From: JBGTSJ01 sp041940305
Lineage (GTDB): Bacteria > Planctomycetota > Planctomycetia > Planctomycetales > Planctomycetaceae
Direction: 5' to 3'
Length of the DNA: 64,000 bases
Assembly: GCA_041940305.1 (NCBI GenBank)
Contig: JBGTSJ010000013.1
Location: 62,001 to 126,000, forward strand
Shown: in pieces, positions 24,786-33,516 of the stretch
Numbering within the stretch: position 1 is the first letter of the stretch
Layout of the letters: every line of letters begins with the position of its first letter
The notes under the pieces: generated by a model
Told to the model about the DNA's origin: nothing
The model's database searches: none
The model's input: the letters and a program-made list of their open reading frames with translations, nothing else
Translations under genes and position numbers: made by a program

Positions 24786-25865
24786 CTACGGTAAGCCGGC
24801 GATCAGCCGCGGACCGATCCGCCGCGTCACGCACACTGGCAGCCGGCGCCACAGCCGCGGGCCCCATCCCAGCCGCTCCCCCGGCGGAGCCGCCGCGGCT
24901 GCCGCCTGCGCCGGATCGCGCGCGAGGAAGTACCAGTACAACGGCGCTTCCTCCGCACCCCATTGCGATTTGAAGTGGTGCTGGCCGGAGCCCCGCGTGC
25001 TCCGCCCGAAGTGGAAACTCTCATATCCCTCGTCGCACGCCCGCGCCAGAAGGTTCCAGTACAGCCAGTGATTCACGCACAGGGAATTGTGCGACTTCAG
25101 ACTCGACGCCCACGGAATCTCGAGCGTCCCCCCGTTCGCCAGCGTCAAACCGCCACCCACCGCCCGGCCGCCCGACCGCACAATGTGAACCCGCGCCTCA
25201 GCCCGAAATGCCCCCAGGACTCCTCTAAAGAACGCCCGACTGTGCGATGGACTCCCGAGGTCCCGCATGTTGCGCGAGTACACTCTAAAGAACTCGCCCA
25301 GCAACTCGTTGCCGCCGCTCACGAACTTCAGTCCGCTTTTCTCCCCCTTCCGCACCTGATTCCGCACCTTCCCTTTCAATCGGTCCCACAGCGTCCCCGC
25401 ACTCGACTCCAGACTTAAGCGCATCAGCACTTTGTCCGTCCGCACCGCGGGCGACAAGTCGGCCGCCGCATCCTGACGCAGTTGCACGAAGTCCGCTCCC
25501 GCCCGCTCCGCCGCGTCAATCGCCGCGTCCGCCAGGCACCGCGCCGCTTCGTCGTCATCCGCCACGATTCCCGCCGCATCGAACCACGGCAAAGCGACCA
25601 ACTGGTTCCCCGTCACGCGGCTGCGCTGTTCAACCAGCCGCAAGAATCCCACGACCTCGCCGCCGCGCCGCGCCGCCAATCGATGGCACCGCAGCCCGTA
25701 CACCCGCCACACCTCGTCCCAGCCCGAGCGGTAGTACAATGGCTCCGCGCACCGCGCGGCCGCCATCTCATCCCACTCCTCTGCATTGAGGCACTCCTTG
25801 ACGCGGACTCCTCTCGGCGCCGGCGCTCCCGGCACAGCCGCGACTGATTTGAGTCGTTCCGGCAT
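24786..25865 (-). CDS. FemAB-like GNAT protein of the exosortase/PEP-CTERM type
   Basis: 359 residues from the ATG at 25865; an in-frame TTG at 25886 is an alternative. Two GNAT-like halves typical of FemAB: 'YYRSGWDEVWRVYGLRCHRL', 'LPWFDAAGIVADDDE', 'KVRNQVRKGEKSGLKF', 'EIPWASSLKSHNSLCVNHWL' and 'FHFGRSTRGSGQHHFKSQWG'. The last segments match the FemAB subfamily recorded beside exosortase A loci (TIGR03019, from memory). FemAB proteins transfer amino acids from aminoacyl-tRNA to an amino group; in EPS loci they are thought to aminoacylate or otherwise decorate the polysaccharide. Direct substrate is unknown. Confidence 0.85.
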   Translation of the reverse strand: MPERLKSVAAVPGAPAPRGVRVKECLNAEEWDEMAAARCAEPLYYRSGWDEVWRVYGLRCHRLAARRGGEVVGFLRLVEQRSRVTGNQLVALPWFDAAGIVADDDEAARCLADAAIDAAERAGADFVQLRQDAAADLSPAVRTDKVLMRLSLESSAGTLWDRLKGKVRNQVRKGEKSGLKFVSGGNELLGEFFRVYSRNMRDLGSPSHSRAFFRGVLGAFRAEARVHIVRSGGRAVGGGLTLANGGTLEIPWASSLKSHNSLCVNHWLYWNLLARACDEGYESFHFGRSTRGSGQHHFKSQWGAEEAPLYWYFLARDPAQAAAAAAPPGERLGWGPRLWRRLPVCVTRRIGPRLIAGLP

Positions 25866-25906
25866 CGATTCGAATCGTCTCGTCAACTCTCCGGTGCTCG
25901 CCGCCG

Positions 25907-27115
25907 CTACTGAGCAACCCCGACGCTCATCGACGACGTCGCCGCCGTCTCCTCCGACGGGACGCCCTCACCCGAATTCGGCCGCGGCGTCCGCTTCCAG
26001 ATCCCCGACGGCCGCGTGAACACGCCCTTCACCAGGCCGATCATCATCGCCACGTGGCTCATCGTGAAATAGAACGGAATCCCCCCCAGCCGCGTGTTGC
26101 GAAACCACAGCGAAAATCCCGCCACCGCCGCCAGCCCGTAGCACGCCCCCTGCGCGATGACCATCGCGCGATACACCGCCCCCTCACGCCACAGCAGGCA
26201 CGAGCACACCAGCACCGCCAGCAGCCACACCGGCTGCGCCCAGCGGATCAGCTTGTGCGACACGTACTGCCACAACTCCACCGGTCGTGTGACCGGCGGC
26301 CATTGCCGCCGTTTGATCGACTGCACCGCACCCACCATCACCCGTACGCGGCGGCGAAACTCGTCCTGCCAGCTCGGCGTCCCACTCTCCAGGGCGATCG
26401 CCTCCGGCACATACACGATCCGTCGCCCCTGTTGCGATACATTCATCGACGTCACGAAGTCGTCCAGAATCGTGTCCGACGGCAGTTGCCGGAACAGAGC
26501 CTTTCGGATGACGTACAGCCCCCCGTCCACTCCCATCACCGACCCCACCCGCGACTCGCCCAGCTGCACAGCCCGCTCCAGTTGGTAGTACAGCGATTCA
26601 CCGGCGCCGAAATCCGATTGCTCGCTCTGCAGCCGCACGTCCGCCGTCACCGCTCCGATTTGCGGATCACGCAGCGGCTCCACCAGCCGCTTCAGAGTGT
26701 CAAATCCCAGCATCACGTTCGCGTCCGTCGGGCACAGCACTTCTCCCGTGCTCACCGCCGCCGCGTCGTTCACCGCGCTCGCCTTCCCCCGTTTCGGCGG
26801 CAGGTCCAGCGCCCGCACTCCACGATTCTCGTACTCCCGCGCGATCGCCAGTGTCCGGTCCGTGCTCCCCCCGCTCGCGATAATCACTTCCAGCCTGTCC
26901 GCCGGATAATCCAGCTGCAGCGAGTTCTCGATCTTCTCCCGAATCACCGACTCCTCGTTATACGCCGCCACGATCAGCGACACCGGCGGCCACTCCGGCT
27001 CCGCCCGCGGCGCCGCCGCCCGCCGCCGGCTCGCCAGCCACATCAGCACCGGATACACGACCAACGAGTACCCGACGATCGCCAGCGTCCCCCAGAAGAT
27101 GATCAACGTTGTCAT
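25907..27115 (-). CDS. Membrane-bound GT2 glycosyltransferase
   Basis: 402 residues. Helix 1 is residues 3-27. The GT-A domain shows 'SLIVAAYNEESVIREKIEN', 'IIASGGSTDRT', 'PKRGKASAVNDAA' and 'CPTDANVML' in the position of the DxD; the base/acceptor motif is 'TILDDFVTSM' and the last is 'EFRRRVRVMVG', in the place of the usual QxxRW. Three to four C-terminal helices (residues ~295-365) follow. This is the layout of processive or membrane GT2 enzymes (cellulose-synthase-like, IcaA-like). It may polymerise or extend the chain. Confidence 0.87.
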   Translation of the reverse strand: MTTLIIFWGTLAIVGYSLVVYPVLMWLASRRRAAAPRAEPEWPPVSLIVAAYNEESVIREKIENSLQLDYPADRLEVIIASGGSTDRTLAIAREYENRGVRALDLPPKRGKASAVNDAAAVSTGEVLCPTDANVMLGFDTLKRLVEPLRDPQIGAVTADVRLQSEQSDFGAGESLYYQLERAVQLGESRVGSVMGVDGGLYVIRKALFRQLPSDTILDDFVTSMNVSQQGRRIVYVPEAIALESGTPSWQDEFRRRVRVMVGAVQSIKRRQWPPVTRPVELWQYVSHKLIRWAQPVWLLAVLVCSCLLWREGAVYRAMVIAQGACYGLAAVAGFSLWFRNTRLGGIPFYFTMSHVAMMIGLVKGVFTRPSGIWKRTPRPNSGEGVPSEETAATSSMSVGVAQ

Positions 27116-27176
27116 GAGAATTGCCCGTCATTGAGTCACGGAATCTGCTCTGCAGTCGACCGCTTCGCTTCCCCAA

Positions 27177-28418
27177 TCACGCCGATACGGGGACGTCCGC
27201 AGTCCGCCGTGGGCGAACTCCGGAGTGGAAGTCCCCCAGTCGCGAAGAAAAGAACTCGATCGTTGATCGCGCCACGGCGTCCCAGGTCCAGTCGGAGCCG
27301 CCCGATATGCTGTTTCGCTCATACTCCCCTCGGAGGATTCGGCACAGCCCCTCCGCCAGAGCCTTCGGATCATCCGCCGGAACGACGATCCCGCGGTCCG
27401 GAGTCACGTATCGCGAGTTGTCTCCCACATCGGTCACCACCACCGGCAATCCACACGCCACCGCTTCAAGTACCACGTTGCAGCAACCTTCACGGCGGCT
27501 GGCCAGGGCGAACACGTCCGCCGCTCTCATCCAGTCCCCCACGGATTCCGGCGGGATCCGACCCACGAATCGCACCGCCGACTGCACGCCCAACTTCGTC
27601 GCCATTCGCTTCAGCCGCGGCACGTAACGCGGCTCGCTATACGTCTCACCTCCGACCAGCACGAGTTCCGCGTCCGCACAGGCTTCCCGCGCCTTGGCAA
27701 ACGCTTTGATGAGCCGATGAGCCCCTTTTCGCTCGTTGAGATGCCCCACAGAGAGCACGACCCGCCCCTTCGCCGGCAACCCAACTTTCCGGCGGGCCTC
27801 GCACTGGTCCCCCGCGCAGAACAGGCTCTCATCGACCGCGTTCGGAATCACGCACACCTGGTCTGCCGGAACCCCCTGTGCAACGACGGCCTCTTTCAGC
27901 GACTCGCTCACCGCAATCACCCCCGCACATTCCGTCAGCGCCTCCTTCAATTGCGGACCGATCCGCCGGTCCCGGATCTCGTCCGATTCAACTCCCCGAA
28001 TCGTGATGAACACCGGCACTCCCAGCCGCCGCCCCGCCCGATAACATCCCACCCCTGTCGGGTATCCAAAGTGCGCGTCGATCAGCGACAATCCGCGCAC
28101 TTGCTGGATTCGTCGCAACCACGGTTCGACGGCCCGCTCGCTCCAGAAGCCGTCGAGGTGCTTGAAGATCGCCGGAATGTAGAACATTCGCATCGACCGT
28201 ACTTCTCGACATTCAGCGCAACCTGTCACGTCCCTATATGATCGACGCAGTAGTGGAAACCAGGGCAGAGTATGCAAGACCGATACGTCGGCATGAGACG
28301 CCACTGACATCACACGCCGCTTCACAAACACACCCGATTCCGGCTCGTCTTTCTGCGGCCACATCGGTGATACAGCCGCGACAATCAGGTCATCCACGAA
28401 GCATTCCTGGTCAGGCAC
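27177..28418 (-). CDS. GT4-family glycosyltransferase
   Basis: 413 residues from a GTG. The N-terminal domain has 'PMWPQKDEPESGVFVKRRV' and 'DAHFGYPTGVGCYRAGRRLG'; the donor domain has 'VVLSVGHLNERKGAHRLIKA', 'VRFVGRIPPESVGDWM' and 'LASRREGCCNVVLEAVACGL' with the E-x7-E catalytic region. It should add a hexose to the lipid-linked chain in the cytoplasm. A cluster of glycosyltransferases follows upstream. Confidence 0.9.
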   Translation of the reverse strand: MPDQECFVDDLIVAAVSPMWPQKDEPESGVFVKRRVMSVASHADVSVLHTLPWFPLLRRSYRDVTGCAECREVRSMRMFYIPAIFKHLDGFWSERAVEPWLRRIQQVRGLSLIDAHFGYPTGVGCYRAGRRLGVPVFITIRGVESDEIRDRRIGPQLKEALTECAGVIAVSESLKEAVVAQGVPADQVCVIPNAVDESLFCAGDQCEARRKVGLPAKGRVVLSVGHLNERKGAHRLIKAFAKAREACADAELVLVGGETYSEPRYVPRLKRMATKLGVQSAVRFVGRIPPESVGDWMRAADVFALASRREGCCNVVLEAVACGLPVVVTDVGDNSRYVTPDRGIVVPADDPKALAEGLCRILRGEYERNSISGGSDWTWDAVARSTIEFFSSRLGDFHSGVRPRRTADVPVSA

Positions 28419-28426
28419 ATCATTCG

Positions 28427-29107
28427 CTATAGACCCAGGCAGTTATGCGAACGATAAAACACGGACGATGTCCACCCTTCCACGCAGCGGGGTCCCATTC
28501 CCCGAAACTCCAGCTGGCGGAACCCCAGCCGTTGCAGAAACAAGAATCCCTCTGAGTACTGGGCACGATCTGTATTATCCCACACGATTACGCCGTCCGG
28601 CGTCAGCGCACCCACGCTGTGCCTTGCACAATTGATCCTGTCACGCGCATCAATCATTACGATCTCATATCGCCGGTCATCGATAGTCGCTGCACGGCAA
28701 TATGATCCGTCATTGTTGTCATGCGGAACGAACCTCGGTGTCACGTTTCCTGGCAACCTTTCTATTAATGCATCGTACCAGTCGCGATTGTGTTCGACCG
28801 TCACGACATGGCCGACACGTGCCGCCCACCATAACGTGGAGCCTCCTGATCCAAACTCGAACACCGACATGTGCTTGGTCAGCCGCTGCTCAAGGAAGTG
28901 AATGCACGGATATGTGATCCAGGGCAACGGCTCACTGCCCGGACCAATGACCTTTTCGGTATCAAAGCTGCGATACCAATGCATGCTCCGGAGATACCCA
29001 TACCGGCGCAGGTAGTACATCGAATACAGACCTGCGGAACGCATTACAATCCGCGGCAATACTGTGACGACGCGCTTAATCCAATGTTGCCTCTCCGCCA
29101 CGGCCAC
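28427..29107 (-). CDS. SAM-dependent methyltransferase, class I
   Basis: About 226 residues from a GTG at 29107, directly after the upstream stop; in-frame sequence further upstream overlaps the glycosyltransferase gene and an ATG at 29044 is an alternative. Motif I is 'SVFEFGSGGSTLWWAARVG', then 'VVTVEHNRDWYDALIERLP' (acidic SAM-ribose residue) and 'YEIVMIDARDRINCA'. The fold resembles FkbM/Methyltransf_24 proteins that O-methylate sugars. Base composition is lower in G+C than the neighbouring genes (32/60 in one hand-counted line), hinting at separate acquisition. Acceptor is unknown. Confidence 0.72.
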   Translation of the reverse strand: MAVAERQHWIKRVVTVLPRIVMRSAGLYSMYYLRRYGYLRSMHWYRSFDTEKVIGPGSEPLPWITYPCIHFLEQRLTKHMSVFEFGSGGSTLWWAARVGHVVTVEHNRDWYDALIERLPGNVTPRFVPHDNNDGSYCRAATIDDRRYEIVMIDARDRINCARHSVGALTPDGVIVWDNTDRAQYSEGFLFLQRLGFRQLEFRGMGPRCVEGWTSSVFYRSHNCLGL

Positions 29108-29108
29108 C

Positions 29109-30059
29109 TCAGGCAGTCGTTTCGTCCGTGCAATGCACGAACTCGCTCTGTGGACGAACTGCGGGCATCTGCAAGTCGTCGACAATGCATCGTGCCACCG
29201 CTCGGTAGTATTCTGTCTCAAATCGATGTCGACCTATAAAATGCAGAAACGAAGACGAGCGAGTATCGTTCGCAGGCGTGACGTTGGCGTATCTACGGAT
29301 GGGAAGTACGCACGCGCGCGGTGAATTGGCGACGAAGAAATTCGACGAAACCTGATAACTGCCCCGCTCCAACGACTTCTCCCCGATCGCCTCCGTCACT
29401 CCCTCGTAATAGTCTTCAACGTCGCATCGCGTGAATGCGCCCCGCGCAAACCCCGCCAGCCCGGAGTTGCCGCGAACATATCTGAGCCTGTCGTAGTGCG
29501 GCAGCCTGTGGAAGTTGCGCTCGATCACCTTCTGCACGTGGGTGCTGTCGGTATGCTTCATCATTTCGCTGATGTCGCGAATCGGCGTGATCGTGAAATC
29601 CTCCCGGCTCGTCAGTGTAAACGAGCAATTCTCCTTCACCGCTTCCACCACTTCGGGGATTGGTCCCCGCGTCACAGTGTCCGAATCCAGTTGCACCACG
29701 AAGTGATCGTCCAGCCGGTCGGCGATTGCCAGCATGATTCCCCACCGCACTCCCTTTCGCCCCCCCCGGTATGGCACTTCGTCCAGCAGCAGCACTTCCC
29801 GCGGAGCAACGTGCTTCTCAAGAAGTCGCAGGTCCGAGGGTGTCAAAGTTCCATCGTTCAGGATGACCGCCGCGCCCTCCCCGAAGTACCGCACGAACGA
29901 CTTGATCGCCACCAGGTACATCAGCAGGTCCAGGTGCGACACCGAGCTGACGATCAGCACACGGTCATTGCGCGGGACAAGCGGCGACGATGAAAGAATC
30001 CCTTCCACCGCTCGCGCAAAGCGGAAGCGGTTCCAGCGTTCTCGTACCCGATAGAACAT
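29109..30059 (-). CDS. GT-A-fold glycosyltransferase-like protein
   Basis: 316 residues. A GT-A fold is suggested by 'NDRVLIVSSVSHLDLLMYLV', 'VILNDGTLTPSDLRLLEKHV' and the DxD element 'FVVQLDSDTVTRGPI' that binds the metal and nucleotide sugar. The rest ('YVRGNSGLAGFARGAF', 'SSNFFVANSP') shows acceptor-side loops. No close family is recognised; it resembles GT8/GT2-like proteins of EPS clusters. It is flanked by two methyltransferase genes and probably acts with them on one sugar. Confidence 0.7.
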   Translation of the reverse strand: MFYRVRERWNRFRFARAVEGILSSSPLVPRNDRVLIVSSVSHLDLLMYLVAIKSFVRYFGEGAAVILNDGTLTPSDLRLLEKHVAPREVLLLDEVPYRGGRKGVRWGIMLAIADRLDDHFVVQLDSDTVTRGPIPEVVEAVKENCSFTLTSREDFTITPIRDISEMMKHTDSTHVQKVIERNFHRLPHYDRLRYVRGNSGLAGFARGAFTRCDVEDYYEGVTEAIGEKSLERGSYQVSSNFFVANSPRACVLPIRRYANVTPANDTRSSSFLHFIGRHRFETEYYRAVARCIVDDLQMPAVRPQSEFVHCTDETTA

Positions 30060-30071
30060 CTGTCTGACTCG

Positions 30072-30902
30072 TCAGTGGCGAACCAGTTGCATCAACACGG
30101 AGTTGCATCGCCACAACCCGCGACCCGGCGAATCCGCTTCGGCTGCGTCGAGTGCATGTAGCCGCCGTGCCCACCGGATCGCTCGCTGCTCACATCCCGG
30201 CACAACTGCCGCCGCTACCGCCCACTTCGAATGCCCCAGGAATCCCTGCACCGCCGATATCTCAAAGTACTTTGAGATCGTCTTGAGGTCCTCTCGCGTG
30301 AACGGCCAATTCCATGCAGCGTCCGACCGCAGGGGCCGCGTCAGCCCGCGCACCACGTGCATCGAGACGCAAGTCTGCAGCGGATCCATCAGGACGATTC
30401 GCGCGCCCGGCGCTGTCCGCTCCCGAAGCGGTCCGAGGATCCGGTCCAGCGGATGGAAGTGGTGAATGACGCTGTTCGCGTACACCACGTCAAACGGCTC
30501 GTAAGGAAACGCGGGCGACAGAAAGTCACCCGCTGTTGTGCCCGCCCGCTGCAGTCCGACAGCATCCAGTTTGCGTCGCAGTTCCGCGATGGCCGGCGCG
30601 CTCAGGTCAAATGCCAGATACTCGGTCGCATTCCGTGCCAACTCGATGCTGATTCGGTTCCCCGATCCGCACCCAAGGTCCAGCACCCGCTTCCCCGCGA
30701 CGTCCCCCAGCGTCCGACGCTGCCAGTTCAGAATGAAATCCTTGATTCCCGCTTCCTTCCGGATTCGTTCGGAGATCCCCCGCAGGCGCCCCCACATCCG
30801 CGTCGGCAGGTTTCCGCGATCATTCAGGTGCGTCGTATGCTGGCCCGAGTACCACTCTTCCGGTCTCGTTACTGTTGCATTCGTGTGTGTGGTAGTCGTC
30901 AT
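30072..30902 (-). CDS. SAM-dependent methyltransferase
   Basis: 276 residues from the ATG at 30902, which overlaps the stop of the ligase gene (ATGA); longer in-frame sequence upstream is a shadow of that gene. Motif I is 'KRVLDLGCGSGNRISIELA', motif II 'YLAFDLSAPAIAELRRKL', then 'FDVVYANSVIHHFHPLDRIL' and 'GARIVLMDPLQT'. This is a methyltransferase-11/25 type small-molecule enzyme, probably O-methylating a glycan. Its C-terminal part (residues ~190-276) is not recognised. Confidence 0.85.
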   Translation of the reverse strand: MTTTTHTNATVTRPEEWYSGQHTTHLNDRGNLPTRMWGRLRGISERIRKEAGIKDFILNWQRRTLGDVAGKRVLDLGCGSGNRISIELARNATEYLAFDLSAPAIAELRRKLDAVGLQRAGTTAGDFLSPAFPYEPFDVVYANSVIHHFHPLDRILGPLRERTAPGARIVLMDPLQTCVSMHVVRGLTRPLRSDAAWNWPFTREDLKTISKYFEISAVQGFLGHSKWAVAAAVVPGCEQRAIRWARRLHALDAAEADSPGRGLWRCNSVLMQLVRH

Positions 30903-32269
30903 GGTGTCTGCCCTGCCAGCACCGACTGTGCAGGCATCGGCCGTCGATGCAGGGGCTGCCTCGGTTGACGGTGACGGCTGGCCTCTCTGCGAGGTGCCGG
31001 GTTCTGGTACAGCCGGTGGTAGCAGGCGGCCATTGCCGCCACCCAGTACCCCCACTCGTTGTCGAGATGGTCGCCGAATACGGAAGTCGTTAAGAACGCC
31101 GCCAGACCGGCGAGCAGCGCCGCACCGATCAGTGTCGCATTGACATCCCCGGATCGCACCGCAGTTCGGATGCCCCCGAGCAGGCATGCTCCGATCAGGC
31201 CCAGGAATCCCATCCGCAGTGCAAGGCCTTGAATCCCCCACTGGCAGGCTTCATTGATGTAGCCGTTATGCACTGACCGATTCCCGCGGTCGGAAATGAG
31301 TTCCGACGGCAGATACTGTCGAGCATACTGCCGCTTGAATGCATCGCCCCCTTTCCCCAGCGGATGGTCCTTGATCATCGCCAGGCCTCCCTTCCAGTAA
31401 GTCACTCGGTTCGATGCCGACGCATCTCGCTCTTCCTTATCAGTAAAGGTCGTCACGAATCGCTCGACAATCTTCGGATCCCGCGCCAGCGCAATCGTTC
31501 CGAACCCACCCAGCAGCAGGACCACAAAGGCGGTCCGGCGGGCTCGCTTCGGAGAGCAAACCAGAAACACGACTGCCGACCCGATCGCTCCCAGAAACGC
31601 TCCCCGGCTATTGCACAGCAGCACTACGTTCAGAATCATCGGCATCAGCAACAGCGCAAGCAGCTTCTCCTTCCTCTTCCCGGCAATGAACAACCACCCC
31701 CCCAGCGGCATGATCGTGACGAACAGCGATGCCAGCGCATTCGCGTTCGAGGCGGACGAAGTCCCCACCCCCTCCAGCCGCCCTCCCGCTCCGCGATCGT
31801 TGATTGTGACTTCGTAGCCGATGTACCCGGCCCCGATGATCAATATCAGCACCAGCAGCCGCAGGTCGTCCCGCGTCCGCACAGCGCTCACCATCACCAG
31901 GAACAGAATCAGGAACTTCAGAAACAACTCGAACTGCTTCTGGCTGACCGGCAGCGAATCGGCCAGCGCAAAATGAACGAACAGCACGTTCGCCGCCATC
32001 AGGCCGGTAATCGCCAGCATTGCTCGCGTATATCGGGTGGCGCTCCGCGACGACAGCCCTCCCGCCCCATGCATCAGCGACGCCGCGAGCACAATCAGGG
32101 CGCTCGTGATACTCCAGCGCAGGTCCCCGACCGGAGCCCCCCACCACCACCGTGAGGGTTCCGCGAAGTACGTCAGCATGTACAGCCCGACCCCCCAGAT
32201 CGGCCGCACAAATGCCGCCACCGCGAGTGCGCAGAATGCCACAAACCATAGCAGCAGCGTCAGACTCAC
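30899..32269 (-). CDS. O-antigen ligase-like polytopic membrane protein (Wzy/WaaL superfamily)
   Basis: 456 residues from a GTG at 32269 overlapping the upstream stop (GTGA); an earlier ATG at 32317 would overlap that gene by 52 nt. About 11-12 transmembrane helices are visible. The family periplasmic loop is present: 'SNRVTYWKGGLAMIKDHPLG' and 'VHNGYINEACQWG', with the conserved His-Asn. Similar proteins in exosortase loci are annotated as putative O-glycosylation ligases (TIGR03097, from memory). It could polymerise EPS, attach it to a lipid, or glycosylate PEP-CTERM proteins. No separate Wzy or Wzx is present in the locus. Confidence 0.83.
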   Translation of the reverse strand: MSLTLLLWFVAFCALAVAAFVRPIWGVGLYMLTYFAEPSRWWWGAPVGDLRWSITSALIVLAASLMHGAGGLSSRSATRYTRAMLAITGLMAANVLFVHFALADSLPVSQKQFELFLKFLILFLVMVSAVRTRDDLRLLVLILIIGAGYIGYEVTINDRGAGGRLEGVGTSSASNANALASLFVTIMPLGGWLFIAGKRKEKLLALLLMPMILNVVLLCNSRGAFLGAIGSAVVFLVCSPKRARRTAFVVLLLGGFGTIALARDPKIVERFVTTFTDKEERDASASNRVTYWKGGLAMIKDHPLGKGGDAFKRQYARQYLPSELISDRGNRSVHNGYINEACQWGIQGLALRMGFLGLIGACLLGGIRTAVRSGDVNATLIGAALLAGLAAFLTTSVFGDHLDNEWGYWVAAMAACYHRLYQNPAPRREASRHRQPRQPLHRRPMPAQSVLAGQTP

Positions 32270-33516
32270 TTGGACGCGCCTCCGCTCCCACACAGACGCG
32301 GCAGCAACTCGTCGCAACGCCTCCTTAGAGCGGATCGTTTGCCGCCGGCTCTGCCGGCGCGCTCCATCAGCCCGAAATAGTAGTTCTCATAAGTCGCCAG
32401 CATTGGCGGCAGCCCATAGTGAGAGCTGTGCCGCGCCTGGCTCGCCTCCCCGCATCGCTCCCGTCTGTGGCGATCGTGAACGAGTGCACTCAACGCCCTT
32501 GCGAGCGCAGTGGCATCGCCGGACGGCACGATCGCACCGCACTCGCCGCTCGCGCCGACCACGATGGGGCTGTCACCCACGTCCGTCACCACCAGCGGCA
32601 GACCCGCGGCCATTGCCTCCACCAGCGACTGGCTCATCCCTTCGCTCAAGCTGCAGTTGAAATACACGTCCATGGCCGCCAGCCACCGGCCGATGTCGTC
32701 CTGATGTCCCGCCAGGTGCACTCGTTCGAGAAGTCCCCACTCGTCCGCCTGTTTTTGCAGGGATGCATGCTCCGGTCCGTCCCCCACCAGCAGCAAGTGC
32801 GCGTCGACTCCCTGCTCGATCAATTGACGCACCGCCTCAATCGCCATCCCGAAGTTCTTCACCGCGACCAGCCGGCCAATGCTTCCCATGACTGTCGCGC
32901 GATCGCCGATCATCAGTTCCTGCCGGATCTCACGCCGGGACCGTTCAGCATCATCCACGGCCGGTCGCTCCACTCCGTTCGTGATCACCTGGAGCCGACT
33001 CGCCGGGAATCTGCTGAGCTCCTCCACTCGCCGTGCTGTCGCCGTCGAGTTGCTGACCACTCCATCCGCACGATTCAGCGCCCAGCGCATCGCCATACCG
33101 CGCAGCCAACGTCGTCCGCCCGAAACACTTAGCCCCCCCAGCACTGTTCCCCGCTCCGCATGCACATGCACCGGCGTCCCTGCCCAGCGCCGAGCCAGCG
33201 ATGTCTCCACCAGGGTCCCCCAGTTGTGTGAGTGCACCACATCGATTCGCCGTCCTCGCAACTCCTTCGCCAGCCTCCAAACGGCGGATACATCATTCCC
33301 GGACCGCTTTCGCAGCTCCACAATGTCCACGCCGGACCCGTCAATCCACCGCGCCGCTGTGCCGCTCCGGTTCAGGCAGATGACGGAGGTCTCCCACCGA
33401 GCCCCGTCCAGCCCTTCCACCAGCCGTGCCACGCACCGCTCAATGCCCCCCGCATCAAAGGTATGTACAACATACGCCACGCGCAGCCGATCCGCTGTGG
33501 TGCTCACCTCCGTCAT
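32266..33516 (-). CDS. GT4-family glycosyltransferase
   Basis: 416 residues. Acceptor domain: 'VAYVVHTFDAGGIERCVARL' and 'IDVVHSHNWGTLVETSL'. Donor domain: 'MGSIGRLVAVKNFGMAIEAV', 'LLLVGDGPEHASLQKQA', 'HLAGHQDDIGRWLAAMDVYF' and 'CSLSEGMSQSLVEAMAAGLP'. The double 'GGIE ... HSH' pattern is typical of exosortase/EPS GT4 enzymes. ATGA and GTGA overlaps join it to both neighbours. Confidence 0.92.
   Translation of the reverse strand: MTEVSTTADRLRVAYVVHTFDAGGIERCVARLVEGLDGARWETSVICLNRSGTAARWIDGSGVDIVELRKRSGNDVSAVWRLAKELRGRRIDVVHSHNWGTLVETSLARRWAGTPVHVHAERGTVLGGLSVSGGRRWLRGMAMRWALNRADGVVSNSTATARRVEELSRFPASRLQVITNGVERPAVDDAERSRREIRQELMIGDRATVMGSIGRLVAVKNFGMAIEAVRQLIEQGVDAHLLLVGDGPEHASLQKQADEWGLLERVHLAGHQDDIGRWLAAMDVYFNCSLSEGMSQSLVEAMAAGLPLVVTDVGDSPIVVGASGECGAIVPSGDATALARALSALVHDRHRRERCGEASQARHSSHYGLPPMLATYENYYFGLMERAGRAGGKRSALRRRCDELLPRLCGSGGASK

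Noticed and set aside
30903..31241. Longer methyltransferase starting at an ATG at 31241
   Set aside because: The extra part overlaps the O-antigen-ligase-like gene and lacks methyltransferase features; the ATG at 30902 makes an ATGA junction.
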